A stretch of DNA of 64,000 nucleotides from Lachnospiraceae bacterium A2 (GTDB lineage: Bacteria; Bacillota; Clostridia; Lachnospirales; Lachnospiraceae). The stretch spans positions 285,826 through 349,825 of the forward strand of contig KE159639.1 in assembly GCA_000403315.2 (NCBI GenBank), given 5' to 3'. Position numbers and translations under genes: made by a program. The notes under the pieces are model-generated. The model was not told where the DNA came from, did no database searches, and worked only from the letters and a program-made list of their open reading frames with translations. Shown in pieces: positions 61,432 to 64,000 of the stretch (within the stretch, counting starts at the first letter, position 1; every line of letters starts with the position of its first letter).

Positions 61432-62367
61432 TTAAGCGTCATAATCCTCTATGATTGGCGGTATCTGTGACAGCAAATTGTCCACATCCTCAAACATTGT
61501 GCTCTTAGTGGTTCCCAGCTTGCTGGCTGATTCAATATAACGCAGGACCTCCTCATGCTTTACCTTGGTCCGCTCAAAAAATTCCTGCAGCGTCGTAAGC
61601 CCCTGGTCGGACTCGCCGATAGCCCTTGCTATCTCATCCTGTACCTCGGTAGCCCCTTCTGCTGCTTCTGTAATCTTGTCAAACATCGCATATGTATCGT
61701 CCACCTTGTCCAGGCTTTCCTCCAGCGCCTGCTGGGACGTAGTAATGCTGGCATTGAGCTGCTCCGTGCCCTGCTCCACGTCGCTGATGCTGGTATTTAC
61801 CTCCGCTACCAGCTTCTTAATCTCCTCTGCCAGGGCCTTCACTTCCACAGCCACCACTGCAAAGCCCTTCCCCTGCTCCCCAGCCCTTGCCGACTCAATG
61901 GTGGCGTTCAGCGCAAGGATGTTGGTCTGGTCAGCAATGGTAATGATTTTGCTGGTGCATTTCTTAATCTTTTTCACAGCTTCCAGAAAATCCCCAAAGG
62001 TATGCTCAATTTGGTCAAAATGCGACTCCACCTGCCTGGAGCTGTTTTTCAGGGCTTCCACGCCTTTCTGGGCCTTGCCTACCGACTGGGCAATCTCGCC
62101 TTTTACCCCTTCAAACTGGCTTGACGCCTGGTTGATATTGGAAAAGGACTGCCCGAAATTCTGCAGCTGCACATAGAAATTCTCCGCTTCCCGCAGCACC
62201 TCGTGGAAGGAGCTGTTGACAAGCCCCAGTTCCTGCAGGGAGTCCACTTCCTTCTGCATTAGTTCCTGTTCATATTCCTTTAAGCTCTGCGCCACATACA
62301 CCACTGGGTAAAGGCTGCTTTTTCGTTCCCTTTTCAGTTCTTTTTTTGCTTCTTTCCAGTATCCCAT
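61432..62367 (-). CDS. Soluble MCP-like signalling protein
   Basis: 311 residues without membrane segments. A short N-terminal helical part is followed by the MCP signalling domain with [20 protein letters not shown] and [17 protein letters not shown]. Starts 12 bp after the FIST gene. It is probably the output partner of the FIST sensor, carrying an internal signal to CheA. Confidence 0.9.
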   Translation of the reverse strand: MGYWKEAKKELKRERKSSLYPVVYVAQSLKEYEQELMQKEVDSLQELGLVNSSFHEVLREAENFYVQLQNFGQSFSNINQASSQFEGVKGEIAQSVGKAQKGVEALKNSSRQVESHFDQIEHTFGDFLEAVKKIKKCTSKIITIADQTNILALNATIESARAGEQGKGFAVVAVEVKALAEEIKKLVAEVNTSISDVEQGTEQLNASITTSQQALEESLDKVDDTYAMFDKITEAAEGATEVQDEIARAIGESDQGLTTLQEFFERTKVKHEEVLRYIESASKLGTTKSTMFEDVDNLLSQIPPIIEDYDA

Positions 62368-62379
62368 TTCTGTCCCCCT

Positions 62380-63450
62380 TTACTCAAACACCACGCAGGT
62401 CATGGATTGGTTCACAAACCGGTTGTTGTAATGTTCCCCATACCCTACAAGGCCTGCATGGTTCCCAAGGGTTCCCATTTCCTGTAAATATTCCTGCATA
62501 TAATGGTTTTCTGTAAACAGCAGGTAGCGGAACAGGCAGTTCACTGAAAACACGGCGGAAATCTTAGGAAAGTCATGGCGTATCTGCTGTATGGTATCCT
62601 TTACGGTTTTCCGATAGTCCCCCAGCTCCAGCAGGACCAGCACGTCGGAATCGTTCACCTGACGGAAACAGGTCAGGGCGTTGCCGTCCACTTCCTTAAT
62701 GGAAACAATGCACACATCGTCCCCGCTGAGCCGCCCAAAGGGGTTGCGGAAGGTCTGGGTGGTAATCTGCTGCTCCGTAACCCCCAGGATATTCTGGTAT
62801 ACCTGCTTGGCCGGCTGCCCGTTCAGTTCCCCAATCATATACTTTGCCTTGTCTGTCCTGGAAGCGATAAAGCGGTGCTGCGCCATCTCGTGATAAATAT
62901 TTTCCTTATAGGCCTTCACCCTGCCGCCCCGGTTCTTCACCAGCACATAAGCCACTGCATCCTCATAGACCTTCCCATTGGCAGATACTTTCCCGGCATC
63001 CCCGGTCCCGCCTGCCAGTGAAATATTCCTGTGCTTCAATACGCTGTACATGGTAGTAAGCACGCAGGCATCGTTCCCAGCGCAGAAATCAATGCACACC
63101 GTATCGTTTCCGGCAGCCCCCACCTTTTCTACATCCCGTTCCAGGCGTTTAATATATTTTACCGGCATGACGGAAACTTTCTCCAGCACATTTGCCGCGG
63201 CAGTTACCCCGTCGTAGTATGCCACGACCCCTACGCCTTTTTCCACCATCCTGGTGTCATAACTCATGCCAATGCAGCCTATGCTGGGTATCCCCGGGTA
63301 CAGCCTTTCCAGCTCCTCCACATGGGACTCAAACTGGCTGCCATTGGACATCAGCAGAATCACCTGCGGGTTTTTCAGCCCCTGGACTGCTTTCTTCAAA
63401 TCGCCGCTCTGGCTCATACCAAAAAAATGTTTCACACTATTGTCCCTCAC
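62380..63450 (-). CDS. FIST-domain sensory protein
   Basis: 356 residues. An N-terminal FIST domain (VILLMSNGSQFESHVEELE, GIPSIGCIGMSYDTRMVEKG, SLAGGTGDAG) and a FIST-C domain ending in CLFRYLLFTENHYMQEYLQE and GYGEHYNNRFVNQ. FIST domains bind small molecules, probably amino acids, and are found fused or next to signal proteins. Here the partner is a separate soluble MCP. No signal peptide, so it senses inside the cell. Confidence 0.9.
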   Translation of the reverse strand: MRDNSVKHFFGMSQSGDLKKAVQGLKNPQVILLMSNGSQFESHVEELERLYPGIPSIGCIGMSYDTRMVEKGVGVVAYYDGVTAAANVLEKVSVMPVKYIKRLERDVEKVGAAGNDTVCIDFCAGNDACVLTTMYSVLKHRNISLAGGTGDAGKVSANGKVYEDAVAYVLVKNRGGRVKAYKENIYHEMAQHRFIASRTDKAKYMIGELNGQPAKQVYQNILGVTEQQITTQTFRNPFGRLSGDDVCIVSIKEVDGNALTCFRQVNDSDVLVLLELGDYRKTVKDTIQQIRHDFPKISAVFSVNCLFRYLLFTENHYMQEYLQEMGTLGNHAGLVGYGEHYNNRFVNQSMTCVVFE

Positions 63451-63486
63451 TTCCTTCTATGGTTCTCCTGTAGTAACATCCGTTTC

Positions 63487-63514
63487 CAGGCACCACGGCC
63501 CCATGCCGTGCCTG
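63487..63514. repeat. Strong hairpin upstream of the FIST gene
   Basis: CAGGCACCACGGC and GCCGTGCCTG pair with a 2-nt bulge; a second small hairpin (TTTGGC/GCCAAA) lies at 63521-63540. It separates the S41 gene from the FIST gene. No T-run and no recognised riboswitch core. Confidence 0.5.
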
Positions 63515-63595
63515 CCCAGCTTTTGGCGCTCCCTGCCAAACCCCTGCGGGCGCACTTTCTTATATCTTACCGTATCTAGGCTGGGAGGTCAATTA

Positions 63596-64000
63596 TTATT
63601 TCAGTATTTCCAGCGCCTTCAGAACCTGGTTGTCATGCATGGGGTCATATTCCTCCCCCTGCTCCCCCTGATATTCATATTCCAGCTCAATGTCAGGGCT
63701 GATGCCCACATCATGGATGTAGTTCCCATTTGGGGTAAAATATTTCGCCATTGTGACTTTTACTGCGCTCCCGTCGTCCATAGGGACAATGGTCTGCACA
63801 ATCCCTTTCCCAAAGGAGGTGGTCCCAACCAGCGTCCCATACTTGTAGTCCTTAATTGCCCCTGCGAATATTTCGGATGCGCTGGCGCTGTTGCCATTAA
63901 TCAGCACTGCCATGGGGATCTCCATGCAAGTTTTATCAGACTTAAAATCTGTGCGGTTGCCATACTTATCTTCCGTATAGACTAAAACCCCTTCCGGAAG
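63596..64000 (-). CDS. S41 C-terminal processing protease, 5' part outside window
   Basis: The frame is open from the window edge; 134 residues of the C-terminal end are visible. MAVLINGNSASASEIFAGAI holds the catalytic serine, and GTTSFGKGIVQTIVPM the catalytic lysine, of CtpA-type proteases. These act outside the membrane on protein C-termini. The start lies beyond base 64000. Confidence 0.92.
   Translation of the reverse strand, partial: LPEGVLVYTEDKYGNRTDFKSDKTCMEIPMAVLINGNSASASEIFAGAIKDYKYGTLVGTTSFGKGIVQTIVPMDDGSAVKVTMAKYFTPNGNYIHDVGISPDIELEYEYQGEQGEEYDPMHDNQVLKALEILK

Noticed and set aside
63451-63595. Riboswitch (for example cyclic di-GMP type) upstream of the FIST gene
   Set aside because: There are strong hairpins but none of the conserved core sequences of known riboswitch classes could be matched.
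1-64000. tRNA or rRNA genes
   Set aside because: No clover-leaf with TTCRA loop and no rRNA-like conserved stretch was recognised on either strand.

Overview
The window looks like a chromosomal segment of an anaerobic Firmicute of the class Clostridia, most likely the family Lachnospiraceae. This is inferred from AGGAGG-type ribosome binding sites, TTGACA/TATAAT promoters, a VanG-type D-Ala-D-Ser ligase locus, PyrK/PyrD class 1B pyrimidine genes, rubredoxin, and many short palindromic repeats. No rRNA, tRNA, CRISPR array, complete insertion sequence or prophage was seen. Almost every gene lies on the minus strand, so the layout below runs opposite to transcription.

0-5 kb: the 3' end of a Uma2 nuclease-fold gene, a MITE-like repeat, a short rubredoxin gene, and a four-gene operon made of an ECF sigma factor, a membrane protein, an ABC ATPase and an ABC permease. 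5-20.6 kb: a cell-surface glycan region. It has four family 2 glycosyltransferases (two near-identical in architecture, two polyprenyl-phosphate type), three large multi-membrane proteins of GT-C, DUF2142 and DUF6056 type, an MprF-like flippase-domain protein, a permuted NlpC/P60-like protein with a remnant of a duplicated 3' end, and a secreted InlB-repeat/DUF5722 glycosidase-like protein. Two small XRE regulators and a DUF6809-like gene sit inside it.

20.9-29.7 kb: mutY, then a VanG-type cluster read right to left: vanR, vanS, a broken zinc-ribbon/HTH/DUF4065 gene, a ribbon-helix-helix repressor with its own operator, a DUF6809-like gene, a VanG-like ligase, an acyltransferase-3 membrane protein and an alanine-racemase-fold protein. 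The last two together equal a VanT serine racemase split into two genes. The racemase carries the VanT-type asparagine in place of the usual alanine-racemase tyrosine. No D,D-dipeptidase (VanX, VanXY or VanY) is present. 30-46 kb: purine genes (purE-purM-purN-purD), an MCP, an M29-like aminopeptidase, pyrE with three small membrane proteins (one VanZ-like), an Ig-like secreted protein, and pyrC-pyrF-pyrK-pyrD. 46-49 kb: a DUF1653 protein, a PAP2 phosphatase and a Trk/Ktr potassium uptake pair.

49.5-64 kb: csrA fused out of frame to a flagellin gene that has lost both ends, then a chemotaxis operon (cheR, cheB, a CheY-like regulator, cheA, cheW, MCP). Beside it is a second signalling block: FIST sensor and soluble MCP, then a PAS histidine kinase with a REC-HD-GYP-like regulator. 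The window ends inside an S41 C-terminal processing protease. The chemotaxis genes look intact while the only flagellin gene visible is broken.

Four copies of a small palindromic element with GATTAGGGTGTCAAAA ends are each flanked by a different 7-8 bp direct repeat, which marks a mobile miniature element. Other palindrome families cluster at gene ends and terminators.
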